Shown: positions 34,751 through 42,974 of the stretch, piece by piece
How positions within the stretch are numbered: the first letter of the stretch is position 1
Layout: every line of letters begins with the position of its first letter
Assembly: GCF_028583725.1 (NCBI RefSeq)
Contig: NZ_CP110680.1
Span: 4,154,001 to 4,218,000 of the forward strand
Reading direction: 5' to 3'
Origin: Cellulomonas fimi
GTDB taxonomy: Bacteria; Actinomycetota; Actinomycetes; Actinomycetales; Cellulomonadaceae
Length of the DNA stretch: 64,000 bases
The notes under the pieces: generated by a model
The model's database searches: none
What the model was told of the DNA's origin: nothing
The model's input: the letters and a program-made list of their open reading frames with translations, nothing else
Made by a program: the position numbers and the translations under genes

Positions 34751-35269
34751 TCAGTTCTGCTGGGGGTAGACGCCGAAGAGCGAGATGATGAACGACACCG
34801 CGAGGACCGGGTGCCGGTTCTCGTGCGGCTGCGAGCCACCCGTCGGGCCCACCGCGTCCGCCGCGAGCGCGTCGCCCGGGAGCGTCGGCGACGGGACGAA
34901 CGCCGGCGCCGTCGACGCGGCCCACACCGCCCCGGCCGGGGACGTGCCCGTCGCGGCCGCGACCGCCGCCTGCGGGCGGTGGGTGTGCTGCGGGACCTGC
35001 TGCGTCGACAGCGTCACCGACTCGACGCCCCCCGTCTCACCCAGCAGGTACGACCGCGAGATGCGCGGCCCCTGGCCGACGTGCAGCGGTGAGCGTCCCC
35101 GCAGGTCCGGGAGCGCGAACGTCTCCTGGCCGTCGCCGCCGTACGTCGTGCCGATCAGGGTGAAGAGTGCGTCGTTCTCGGAGATCGGCACGAGGCGGCC
35201 GTCGCAGAACGCCCAGCCGGCCGGCTCGAAGCTCCCGGCGAACATGCGGATCTCGCCGATGTACGGCAT
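34751..35269 (-). CDS. phage tail collar-domain protein, paralogue 1
   Basis: A 172-residue collar-family protein beginning MPYIGEIRMFAGSFEPAGWA, with CDGRLVPISENDALF, GTTYGGDGQETFALPDLRGR and the end GGSQPHENRHPVLAVSFII. The conserved PPY near the end is replaced by HPV. It starts 3 bp after the DUF6916-like gene. Together with the next two genes it forms a triplet seen in other bacteria next to DUF6916 and GNAT genes; the collective function is not established. Confidence 0.88.
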   Translation of the reverse strand: MPYIGEIRMFAGSFEPAGWAFCDGRLVPISENDALFTLIGTTYGGDGQETFALPDLRGRSPLHVGQGPRISRSYLLGETGGVESVTLSTQQVPQHTHRPQAAVAAATGTSPAGAVWAASTAPAFVPSPTLPGDALAADAVGPTGGSQPHENRHPVLAVSFIISLFGVYPQQN

Positions 35270-35272
35270 GGG

Positions 35273-35665
35273 TCAGGCCTCCGTCCCGGCGCCGGCCGCG
35301 GGGCCGGTCGTGCCGTCGGTCGTCGGGTGGGTCGGGTCGGCGGAGGCGTCGGCGGGCCCGGTGAGGGCGTCGTCCGGCCCACGGGGGGCGTCGTCGGGCA
35401 CGACGAACGTCGCGACGAGGAGCGTGCCGTCGGGCTCCGCCGCGCTCGGGACGGCGAGCAGCGCCTGCGGGCCGACGCCGGGCAGGTCGAGCACGACCGT
35501 CGCCTGGCCCGTGCCGACCGGTGCGCGGAACGTGACGTCCCACGTCGCCCAGCCAGACGACGTCCGCCGGTCGGAGCACGAGCGGACGGTCCACGCGCCG
35601 CGCTGCTCGACGGCGACGTCGGTGCCGACGGCGGCGCGCCAGTCGGACCAGGTGGCGACGGTCAC
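35273..35665 (-). CDS. DUF6916-like small beta protein
   Basis: A 130-residue cytoplasmic protein. Its core (TWDVTFRAPVGTGQATVVLDLPGVG, then LLAVPSAAEPDGTLLVATFV) parallels the Tat-exported DUF6916 protein encoded at the start of this operon. The last 40 residues are a Thr/Asp/Pro/Ala tail. Its GTG start overlaps the GNAT stop (GTGA), so translation is coupled. The family accompanies tail-collar genes; activity unknown. Confidence 0.65.
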   Translation of the reverse strand: MTVATWSDWRAAVGTDVAVEQRGAWTVRSCSDRRTSSGWATWDVTFRAPVGTGQATVVLDLPGVGPQALLAVPSAAEPDGTLLVATFVVPDDAPRGPDDALTGPADASADPTHPTTDGTTGPAAGAGTEA

Positions 35666-36159
35666 GGGCGGGCCTCCAGCAGCACGTCGAGCACCGTCCC
35701 GGCGGTCTGCTCGGCGGTCGCGGCGTCGTCGACCGGGACGAACCCGAGCCTCGCGTAGAGGGCGGCGGCGCGCACGTTCGTGGCCCGCACGTGGAGGCGG
35801 ACCGGCGCGCCCGCGGCGTGCGCGTCGGCGAGGACGCCGCGCAGCACCGCGGTGCCGGTCCCCCGGCCCTGGTGGTCGGGGTGGACGGCGACGTCGAGCA
35901 CGTGCACGACACCGGCCGAGCGGGCGAGGACGAGGCGGCCGACCGGCGCGCCGTCGACCTCGACGACCACGTCGTCGGTCGCCGTCCCCGCGAACGCCGC
36001 CTCGCGCGCCGCGTGCTGCCCGCGCAGGAACGTCGCGGTCGTCGCGGTGTCCCACCCGGCGGCGGCCACGTCCGTCGCGCGCGACGCCGCGTACAGGCCG
36101 GCGACGAACGCGGCGTCGGCGGGCGTCGTCGGGCGCAGCGCGAGCACGGCGAGGCCCAC
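35662..36159 (-). CDS. GNAT family N-acetyltransferase
   Basis: A 165-residue acetyltransferase with the GNAT fold. The N-terminal LRPTTPADAAFVAGLYAAS leads to the core beta4 strand VHVLDVAVHPDHQGRGTGTAVLRG, whose QGRGTG binds the acetyl-CoA pyrophosphate, and a final strand with AALYARLGFVPV. The GTG at 36159 overlaps the preceding stop (TAGTG). Being embedded between two DUF6916-type genes and the collar triplet suggests it modifies an operon product, which is inference. Confidence 0.85.
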   Translation of the reverse strand: MGLAVLALRPTTPADAAFVAGLYAASRATDVAAAGWDTATTATFLRGQHAAREAAFAGTATDDVVVEVDGAPVGRLVLARSAGVVHVLDVAVHPDHQGRGTGTAVLRGVLADAHAAGAPVRLHVRATNVRAAALYARLGFVPVDDAATAEQTAGTVLDVLLEARP

Positions 36160-36554
36160 TAGACGGTCCGGTCGACGACGGCCTCGAGCTCCGTGCCGTC
36201 CGGGCCGACGGGCCCGACGAACACGACGAGGTCGCCGTCGTCGTGGGTGAGCGTGCGGATCGCGCCCGGCAGGTCCCGGGTCGACGCGGCACGGAACGTG
36301 AGGGCGAACGCGTCGGCCGTCGGTGCGGCACCGTGCGGGCCCGTGACGGAGGCGAGCGTCAGGACGTGCGTCGACCCGTCCACGACGGTCCGGAACCGGC
36401 TGCCGACGAGCCCCCGGACCGACGCGAGCTCGAGGGGGAGGGTGCGGCGCGCGAGCGGGACGCCGACGGCGACCGCGACGGCACCCACGGCGACCGCTCC
36501 CGCACCGCCCGCGAGGACGGTGCGGCGCGACACCACGGTGCGGGGCGAGGGCAC
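36159..36554 (-). CDS. Tat-exported DUF6916 family protein
   Basis: A 131-residue protein with a twin-arginine signal (SRRTVLAGGAGAVAVGAVAV) and a small beta domain: FRTVVDGSTHVLTLASVTGP, DAFALTFRA, LVVFVGPVGPDGTELEAVV. It matches DUF6916. A perfect AGGAGG ribosome site precedes the GTG at 36554. It is the first gene of the operon that continues through GNAT and the collar triplet, and its export suggests that the collar proteins may also work at or beyond the cell surface. Confidence 0.75.
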   Translation of the reverse strand: MPSPRTVVSRRTVLAGGAGAVAVGAVAVAVGVPLARRTLPLELASVRGLVGSRFRTVVDGSTHVLTLASVTGPHGAAPTADAFALTFRAASTRDLPGAIRTLTHDDGDLVVFVGPVGPDGTELEAVVDRTV

Positions 36555-36664
36555 GGCGTCCTCCTGTCAGAGCGTCGGCCGGGTGCGGTACGGGCACGTC
36601 GGCACGAGGGGGCACGGGTGCGCGACGGGGGGGTGCGGGGGTCGCGCGGCGTCGTGAGCCTACG

Positions 36665-36715
36665 AGGTTTCACCCCCACCGCCAGGCCCTCCCAGCGGGT
36701 GAATCCTCCTACGCT
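36665..36715 (+). promoter_or_regulatory. inverted repeat and -10 element of the surface-protein gene
   Basis: AGGTTTCACCC (36665-36675) and GGGTGAATCCT (36697-36707) match as an inverted repeat at 10 of 11 positions. TACGCT (36710-36715) is a good -10 hexamer only 6 bp before the GTG at 36722, implying a leaderless mRNA. The repeat covers the -35 region and could be a repressor site. Confidence 0.5.
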
Positions 36716-36721
36716 GACCCG

Positions 36722-39700
36722 GTGCCGCACCGCGCTGACCTGCGATTTCACCGATTCGTCGCCCTTGCGGCGGTCCTGGCGGGCGGTTTGTCGGGATCGG
36801 TGGCCGCCGCCCCCGCGGCCGTCGCCGCACCGACGCCGCTCGTCGTGACCACGACCGTCGACGCGCCCGTCGACGGCGCGTGCGCCGACGCGACCCCGGC
36901 GACCCTCTCGCTGCGCGAGGCGCTGTGCCAGGCGCAGTCGCTGACCGACGCCGCGGTGACCGTCCCAGCGGGCACGATCAGCCTCACGGCAGGCGCGCTC
37001 GTGTACGCGCCGACGTCCGGCGGCCGGACGCTGACCGTCACCGGCGCGGGCCGCGACGCGACGCGCGTCGACGCGCACGGTGCGTCGCGCGTGCTCGACC
37101 TCGACCGGCTCGGCGTCGGCCACCTCGACGTGACCGTGACCGGCCTGACCCTCGCGGGCGGCCGTCCGCTCGTCAGCGACCCGTGGTGGGGCGGCGGCGC
37201 GGTCGTCGCCGGGTCGGCCCTTCCGGGCGCCCCCGACGCGCTGACCCTCAGCTCCTGCCGCGTCACCGGCAGCGCGAACGCGCCCGCCGGCCAGTCCGAC
37301 CAGGGCGCCGTCGGCGGTGGCGTGCAGATGAGCGGCGGCTCGCTCACCGTCCGCGACTGCCTGCTCGACGGCAGCACCGCGACGGAAGCCGCGGGCGGCG
37401 CGCTCGCCTTCGTCGGGGTCGACCCCGGCGACGCGGTCGTCGTCGAGCGGTCGACGTTCACCGGCAACGCGTCCGTGGGAACGCTCGGCGCCGGTGTCAC
37501 CGGCGGCGGCGCGCTGTTCGTCACGGGCGACGTCGACGTGACCGTCAGCGCGTCGACGTTCACCGGCAACAGCGCGGCGACCACGTCGGGCGCGTCGACG
37601 CAGGGCTCGGCGGTCCTCGTCGAGACCGGCACCGCGACCGTCTCCGGCTCGACCGTCACCGGCAACACCGTGACCGCCACCGCGGGCACCCCCACGTCGC
37701 ACGGCGCGCTCGTCCTCGCACACGGCCAGGTCACGACGTCGCGGCTCGCCGGGAACACGACCACCGTCGGCGGCACCGTCACGCGGGACGCCGTGCGCGG
37801 CGGCGCGACGGTCCCCGCGAACTGGTGGGGCTGCGTCGACCCCGCCGCCGGGACCGGGTGCGACACCGCGCCCGACGCGGCGACCCGCGAACCCTTCGCA
37901 CGGCTCGCGCTGACCGCGTCGCCGACGATCGACCTGCCCGGCCGGACGTCCGCGATCGGCGCCGCCGTCACGATGTCCGACGGCTCGGCCGTGCCCGCCG
38001 CGCTCGCCGCGGTCCTCGCGGACGTGCCGCTCACCTGGGCGACGACCGCGGGCACGGTGAGCGGCGCCGAGACGACCCTCGGGGCCGACTCCGCCGCCGG
38101 TGCGACACTCACCATCGCCCCGGGCGACCCGCGCGTGTCCGTCACCGTCGACGGCTCGACCGCCGGCACCACGGTGACGACCGCCGTCCCCGCGAGCGTC
38201 ACCGGGCAGCCGTCCGACGCCTCGGTCGTCGAGGGCGCGACCGCCGCGTTCGCCGTCGTCGCGTCCGGCACGCCCACGCCGACCGTGCAGTGGCGCACCT
38301 CGCCCCCCGGCTCCTCGACCTGGACGGACGTCCCCGGCGCGACCGGGACGACCCTCAGCGTGCCGGGCACGACGCGCGCGGCCGACGGCACCCGGTACGC
38401 CGCCGTCGTGCAGAACGCCTTCGGCGCGCCCGTCACGTCCGCGCCCGCGACGCTCGGCGTCCGGTGGGGCGCCGAGACCACGCGCGACCCCGCCGACGTC
38501 ACCGTCGTCGCCGGGCAGGACGCCGTCTTCACGAGCGAGGCCGCCGGGAAGCCGGCCCCCACGACGACCTGGGAGCGGTCGACCGACGGCACGACGTGGG
38601 CACCGGTCGCGTCCGCGACGGGCACCACGCTCACCCTGCCCGCGGTCGCCGCGGCCGACGACGGCCTGCGCGTCCGCGCCGTGCACGCCGGCGAGACCGT
38701 CGTGACCTCCGCCGCCGCGCGCCTGACCGTGCAGACCCGCCCGACGCTGTCCCCCGTCGCGGGCGTCGTCGTGGCCGACGGCGGCACCGCGCAGCTCACC
38801 ACGACCGTCGGCGGCTCACCCGCGCCGTCGGTCCGCTGGCAGCGCCTCGTCGGCGGCACGTGGACCGACGTGCCCGGCGCGACCGGTGCGACGCTGTCCG
38901 TCGTCGTCGACCCCACGTTCGACGGAGCCCGCTACCGCGCCGTCGCGACGTCCGTCCTCGTCGACGGCACCGCGACCGTCACGAGCAACGAGGCCGTGCT
39001 CGACGTGCGGTACGGACCCGTGGTCGACGTGCACCCGCAGCCCGTGACGGGCCTCGTCGGCGGGAGCGCGCTGTTCACCGCGGCCGCGCACGGCAACCCC
39101 GCACCGACCGTCCAGTGGCAGACGTCCCCCGACGGCACGACGTGGACCGACGTGCCCGGCGCGACCGGCGTGCTCTGGACCCGCCTGCTGACCGCCGCCG
39201 ACGACGGCCTCCAGGTCCGCGCGCGGTTCACCGGCCACGGCGTCACCGCCACCACCGCCGCGACGCTCACCGTGCAGGACGCACCCACCGTGACCGACCC
39301 GGCCCCCGCCACGGCCGACGCCGGCGGCACCGCGACCTTCACCGTCGCCGCCACCGGCCTGCCGGCCCCGACGGTCCGCTGGCAGACGCTCGTCGACGGC
39401 ACCTGGACCGACGTCCCCGGCGCGACCGGCACGACCTACGCCGTCACGGCGACCGACGCCCTGCACGGCGCGTCCTACCGCGCGGTCGCGACCAACGTGC
39501 GCGGCTCGGCGACGTCGGCCGCCGCCACGCTCGCCGTCCGCACACCCCCGACGGTCGCCGACCCCGTCGACGTCGTCACGCGCCCCGGCGAGGACGCGAC
39601 CTTCACCGTCACCACGACCGGCCGCCCCGTGCCCGACGTGACGTGGGAGTCGTCCACCGACGGCACCACGTGGACGCCCGTCGCCGGCGCGACCGGCCGC

Positions 39701-40384
39701 ACGCTCACCGTGACGGCGGACGCCGCCGACGACGGGCTGCGCGTCCGCGCCGTCGCCACGTCGACCCTCGTCGCGGGCACCGCCACCACGCGCAGCGCCG
39801 CCGCGACGCTCACCGTCGTGCCCGACCCCGTCGAGGTGTCCGGACCCGACGCGAGCGCACCGGTCGCGGCCGTCGCCGGCCGGTCCACCACCGTGACGTT
39901 CGTCGTCCTCGGCTCCGACCTGCAGGGCCGGTGGGAGCAGTCCCGCGACGGCGGCACCACGTGGGCGCCCGTCGGGCCGTCCGTCACGACCAACACCATC
40001 ACGGGCGTCTCCGCCGTCCGGTCGCTGCGGTCCGCCGCCGCGCCCGCCACGCGCACCGCGTTCACCGCGACGTTCACCCCCACGCACGCCGACGACGGGA
40101 TGCTGCTGCGCCTCGTCGTCGTCGACGCCGCGGGCGAGACCGCGCTGCGAGCCGTGACCCTCGACGTCCCCGCGGCGCCCACGCCGTCCGTCAGCCCGAC
40201 GCCGGGCGGTTCCGGCGCGGGCACCGGTGCGACCGGGGGCTCGCGCGGGTCCGGCAGCTCGGCGGCTCACGGCGGGCGCCTGTCCAGTACGGGCAGCACG
40301 GTCGCGCCGGTCGCCGCCGTCGCCGGGCTCCTCGTCGTCATCGGTGCGGCCGGGGCGCTGATCGGTCGCCGCCGCCGGGCCTGA
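36722..40384 (+). CDS. large secreted CSLREA/Ig-repeat surface protein with LPxTG-like C-terminus
   Basis: The 1220-residue exported protein has a signal peptide cleaved around residue 40, then a CSLREA-type segment (ATPATLSLREALC) and a right-handed beta-helix-like region to about residue 480 with repeated FTGN phrases. Seven Ig-like domains of about 90 residues follow, most carrying WTDVPGATG-type motifs. The end is LSSTG, a hydrophobic helix and RRRRA, the layout of sortase-anchored wall proteins. No catalytic residues are evident, so adhesion or surface display is inferred. The GTG follows a TACGCT -10 by 6 bp, suggesting leaderless translation. Confidence 0.82.
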   Translation: MPHRADLRFHRFVALAAVLAGGLSGSVAAAPAAVAAPTPLVVTTTVDAPVDGACADATPATLSLREALCQAQSLTDAAVTVPAGTISLTAGALVYAPTSGGRTLTVTGAGRDATRVDAHGASRVLDLDRLGVGHLDVTVTGLTLAGGRPLVSDPWWGGGAVVAGSALPGAPDALTLSSCRVTGSANAPAGQSDQGAVGGGVQMSGGSLTVRDCLLDGSTATEAAGGALAFVGVDPGDAVVVERSTFTGNASVGTLGAGVTGGGALFVTGDVDVTVSASTFTGNSAATTSGASTQGSAVLVETGTATVSGSTVTGNTVTATAGTPTSHGALVLAHGQVTTSRLAGNTTTVGGTVTRDAVRGGATVPANWWGCVDPAAGTGCDTAPDAATREPFARLALTASPTIDLPGRTSAIGAAVTMSDGSAVPAALAAVLADVPLTWATTAGTVSGAETTLGADSAAGATLTIAPGDPRVSVTVDGSTAGTTVTTAVPASVTGQPSDASVVEGATAAFAVVASGTPTPTVQWRTSPPGSSTWTDVPGATGTTLSVPGTTRAADGTRYAAVVQNAFGAPVTSAPATLGVRWGAETTRDPADVTVVAGQDAVFTSEAAGKPAPTTTWERSTDGTTWAPVASATGTTLTLPAVAAADDGLRVRAVHAGETVVTSAAARLTVQTRPTLSPVAGVVVADGGTAQLTTTVGGSPAPSVRWQRLVGGTWTDVPGATGATLSVVVDPTFDGARYRAVATSVLVDGTATVTSNEAVLDVRYGPVVDVHPQPVTGLVGGSALFTAAAHGNPAPTVQWQTSPDGTTWTDVPGATGVLWTRLLTAADDGLQVRARFTGHGVTATTAATLTVQDAPTVTDPAPATADAGGTATFTVAATGLPAPTVRWQTLVDGTWTDVPGATGTTYAVTATDALHGASYRAVATNVRGSATSAAATLAVRTPPTVADPVDVVTRPGEDATFTVTTTGRPVPDVTWESSTDGTTWTPVAGATGRTLTVTADAADDGLRVRAVATSTLVAGTATTRSAAATLTVVPDPVEVSGPDASAPVAAVAGRSTTVTFVVLGSDLQGRWEQSRDGGTTWAPVGPSVTTNTITGVSAVRSLRSAAAPATRTAFTATFTPTHADDGMLLRLVVVDAAGETALRAVTLDVPAAPTPSVSPTPGGSGAGTGATGGSRGSGSSAAHGGRLSSTGSTVAPVAAVAGLLVVIGAAGALIGRRRRA

Positions 40385-40460
40385 CCGGCCGGTGGCCGAC
40401 CGTCGGCCTCAGCAGGTCGCGCTCGCGGGCGGCTCGTCGAGGTCGGTGCCGGCCGCCGGC

Positions 40461-40508
40461 GGCGGGTCGCCGGCAGCGGCGGGTCGCCGGCAGCGGCGGG
40501 TCGCCGGC
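40461..40508. repeat. 17-bp tandem repeat, 2.8 copies
   Basis: Perfect direct copies of GGCGGGTCGCCGGCAGC start at 40461, 40478 and 40495, in the gap between the surface-protein stop and the WYL-regulator stop. Confidence 0.8.
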
Positions 40509-40526
40509 TCGTGCCCGCCCGGACCG

Positions 40527-41387
40527 TCAGAGGTCGTGCTCCCGGCGGCCCACCGGCCGGGCGTCGTCGGGCGGCTCGCCCACCACGGCGACCGGGCGGG
40601 CGTCGTACGGCTCCGCGGTCACGTCGGCGCGGCGGATGCGGTCGAGCCGGAACCACCGCACGTCGTCGCGCGTGCGGCACCACGCCGCGAGATACCAGCG
40701 TCCGTGCGAGCGGGTGAGGACGATCGGCTCGACGCGTCGCTGCGACGGCGCACCCGTGACCGGCGCGTACTCGATCGCGAGCACCCGCTGCCGGGACAAC
40801 GCGTCCTCGACGGCCCGCAGGACGCCCGACGACGCGACCGGCGGGCCGCTCCGGGGGGCACGCGGAGGATCGCCGGGAGTCCCACGCGCCGCCAGGGCCG
40901 TCCCGTCCCCAGGCGGCGCGGTGCTCGTGGAGGCACCGTCGGACGGCGCCGGGCTCGTGGGGGCGCTCGCGCGCCCCACCCCGCTCGCGGGTGCGCTGTC
41001 GGGCCGCGTCCACACCCGCTCGGAGAGGGCGAGGGCCCGCGCGCGGTCGGGCGCGGGCATCGCGTCGAGCACCTTGTCGCGGGCCGTCCGCGCGTCGACG
41101 CCGAACGGGCTGCCGGCCGGCAGCGCGTCGACCGCGAGGGCCAGCGCGACCGCCTGCGCAGGCGTGAGCGCGACGGGCGGCAGCGTCGCGCCCACGAGGA
41201 CGTAGCCGCCGCCCGCACCGGCCTGCGCGACGACCGGCAGACCGGCCTGCTGCAACGCGCTCACGTCGCGCTTCACGGTGCGCGTTGTGACCTCGAAGAG
41301 CCGCGCGAGCCGCGCGCTCGTGGTGCCGCGCGGGCCGACGCGACGCAGCTCCTCGGCCATCGCGTACAGGCGGTCGGTGCGGTTCAC
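40527..41387 (-). CDS. WYL-domain helix-turn-helix regulator (YafY/PafC type)
   Basis: The 286-residue regulator has an N-terminal DeoR-like winged helix (NRTDRLYAMAEELRR, ARLFEVTTRTVKRDVSAL) and a C-terminal WYL domain with AIEYAPVTGAPSQRRVEPI, WYLAAWCRTRDDVRWFRLDRI. Between them is an insertion of about 50 Pro/Ser/Thr residues not typical of the family. The GTG at 41387 has GTGGAG upstream; the ATG at 41420 lacks a ribosome site. It is divergent from the hydrolase gene, with a GGTGACA/TGTCACC palindrome in between, and probably controls both. Confidence 0.87.
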   Translation of the reverse strand: MNRTDRLYAMAEELRRVGPRGTTSARLARLFEVTTRTVKRDVSALQQAGLPVVAQAGAGGGYVLVGATLPPVALTPAQAVALALAVDALPAGSPFGVDARTARDKVLDAMPAPDRARALALSERVWTRPDSAPASGVGRASAPTSPAPSDGASTSTAPPGDGTALAARGTPGDPPRAPRSGPPVASSGVLRAVEDALSRQRVLAIEYAPVTGAPSQRRVEPIVLTRSHGRWYLAAWCRTRDDVRWFRLDRIRRADVTAEPYDARPVAVVGEPPDDARPVGRREHDL

Positions 41388-41423
41388 GGTCGCGCTCCAC
41401 GGTCGTCGTCGGGACTCCATGAT

Positions 41424-41454
41424 GGTGACACGAAGGTGACAGACGGGTGTCACC
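41424..41454. promoter_or_regulatory. operator with GGTGACA repeats between WYL regulator and hydrolase
   Basis: GGTGACA occurs at 41424-41430 and 41435-41441, 11 bp apart (one helical turn). The second copy forms a perfect 7-bp inverted repeat with TGTCACC at 41448-41454. It lies 23 bp upstream of the hydrolase ATG in the divergent promoter region, the natural site for the WYL regulator. Confidence 0.6.
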
Positions 41455-41476
41455 GACCTCGCGCGACGCTGGTCCC

Positions 41477-42193
41477 ATGACCACGACACACCTGATCCTC
41501 GTCCCCGGCTTCTGGCTCGGCGCATGGGCGTGGGACGACGTCCTGCCCGGGCTGCGCGCCGCCGGCCTCGAGCCCCACCCCGTCACGCTGCCCGGGCTCG
41601 ACCCGGCCGACGGCACCGACGGCGTCACGCGCGCCGACCACGTCCGGACGGTCGTCGAGCTCGTCGACCGGGTCACCGCGGACGGCGGCGACGTCGTCCT
41701 CGTCGGGCACTCCGGCGGCGGCGCGGTCGTCGGGGAGGTCGTCGACCGGCGGCCCGACCGCGTGCGCCGCGCCGTGTACGTCGACAGCGGCCCGCTCGAG
41801 GACGGGTCCGCGCTCGCGCTCGACCTGCCCACCGACCAGGCCGACCTGCCGCTGCCGTCGTGGGAGGAGCTCGCCGACCAGGGATCGAGTCTCGACGGGC
41901 TCGACGACGCGGCGCTCGACCGGTTCCGGGAGCGGGCCGTCCCGCACCCCGGGGCCGTCGCGCGCGGCGCGGTGCGCGTCGGCGACGACCGCCGCTTCGC
42001 GGTGCCGGTGACCGCGGTCTGCACGAGCCTGCCGTCCGGGGTGCTGCGGACCATGGTCGACGGCGGACCGCCGCTGCACACCGAGCTCGGCCGGTACGAC
42101 GTCACCTACGTCGACCTGCCGACCGGTCACTGGCCGATGTTCAGCCGTCCCGACGACCTCGCCGCGGTCCTCGTCGAGGCCGCCCGCGCCTGA
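41477..42193 (+). CDS. alpha/beta hydrolase
   Basis: A 238-residue soluble hydrolase of the hydroxynitrile-lyase/esterase-like group: LILVPGFWLGAWAWDDVLPGL (oxyanion region), nucleophile GHSGGG, and C-terminal His in LPTGHWPMF. Substrate unknown. It is divergently transcribed from the WYL regulator 89 bp away, so it is probably the regulated target. A tandem repeat tract and then a strong bidirectional hairpin follow. Confidence 0.87.
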   Translation: MTTTHLILVPGFWLGAWAWDDVLPGLRAAGLEPHPVTLPGLDPADGTDGVTRADHVRTVVELVDRVTADGGDVVLVGHSGGGAVVGEVVDRRPDRVRRAVYVDSGPLEDGSALALDLPTDQADLPLPSWEELADQGSSLDGLDDAALDRFRERAVPHPGAVARGAVRVGDDRRFAVPVTAVCTSLPSGVLRTMVDGGPPLHTELGRYDVTYVDLPTGHWPMFSRPDDLAAVLVEAARA

Positions 42194-42209
42194 CGCCGCC
42201 GACCGCCGG

Positions 42210-42410
42210 AGCCCGCTGCCCGCGAGAGCCCCACCGGGTCGCGCACCCCAGCCCGCCGCCCGCGTGAGCGCCGCCGAGTCGCGCGCCGAGCCCGCCGCCC
42301 ACGAGAGGCCCCGCCGAGTCGCGCGCCGGAGCCCGCCGCCCACGAGACGCCCCGCCGAGTCGGCCGGCGGAGCCCGCCGCCCGCGTGAGCCCCGCCCCGT
42401 CGGGCGCCGG
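42210..42410. repeat. five degenerate tandem repeats of about 40 bp
   Basis: Units start at 42210, 42250, 42289, 42330 and 42371, each opening AGCCCGC(C/T)GCCC(G/A)CG and continuing to a GTCG near the end. They fill most of the 313-bp gap after the hydrolase gene. No ORF in them looks real. Confidence 0.75.
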
Positions 42411-42440
42411 TCCACCGTCGCGGACCCCGCCCGCGCAACG

Positions 42441-42478
42441 CGACGCCCCGGCGACCAGGTCAGGTCGCCGGGGCGTCG
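42441..42478. terminator. perfect bidirectional terminator hairpin
   Basis: A 16-bp perfect stem, CGACGCCCCGGCGACC / GGTCGCCGGGGCGTCG, with a 6-nt loop lies between the convergent hydrolase and DUF6458 genes. Confidence 0.9.
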
Positions 42479-42506
42479 TGGTCCTGCGGGCGGGTGCCCG
42501 CGACGG

Positions 42507-42839
42507 TCAGGCGCCCGCGGGAGGCGCGGGCGGGGCCTGCGGGGGCTGCTGCTGCTGGACCGGCTGCACCGGGGTCTGCTGCACCGGCTGGACCGGCTGC
42601 TGGACCACGGGCTGCGCGACCGGCTGCGCCGTGCCCACCGCGCGGTGGTCGACGACCTCGCGGTGCGACGTGTTGCTGCGCTGCGCGTTGATGACCAGCG
42701 CCAGGATCAGCGCGAGCACTCCCGCACCGATGCAGATGTAGCCGATCATCGTCAGGTCGATGGCGTCGATGCTGTCCCGGACGCCGAACGCGAGGATCGC
42801 GCCGATGACGATCAGGGCGATGCCGCCTCCGATACCCAT
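42507..42839 (-). CDS. DUF6458 family two-helix membrane protein
   Basis: A 110-residue membrane protein. MGIGGGIALIVIGAILAFGV and a second helix IGYICIGAGVLALILALVIN flank a short loop, the DUF6458 pattern. A Gln/Pro/Val-rich cytoplasmic tail (PVQPVQQTPVQPVQQQQPP) follows. GGAAGGAG before the ATG at 42839 fixes the start. Function unknown. Confidence 0.88.
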   Translation of the reverse strand: MGIGGGIALIVIGAILAFGVRDSIDAIDLTMIGYICIGAGVLALILALVINAQRSNTSHREVVDHRAVGTAQPVAQPVVQQPVQPVQQTPVQPVQQQQPPQAPPAPPAGA

Positions 42840-42974
42840 GCGTGGCTCCTTCCGTCCCGTCGAACACCCAGGGACGCCCCTCGATCTGGGTCGAAGTGGG
42901 CGGCGCTCGACTATTGACAGAGGAGTTTGGCGCGGGTATTGGCACTCCGCATCCGGAGGCGGCATCTCACCCGA

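Noticed and set aside
33707..35269. Prophage or tailocin remnant
   Set aside because: Only tail-collar proteins are present; there is no capsid, sheath, tube, baseplate, lysis or integrase gene beside them, and the operon is coupled to DUF6916 and GNAT genes.
36880..41205. Long plus-strand frame overlapping the surface protein
   Set aside because: Out-of-frame Arg/His-rich translation of the Ig-repeat gene; the other frame has signal peptide, Ig domains and sorting signal.
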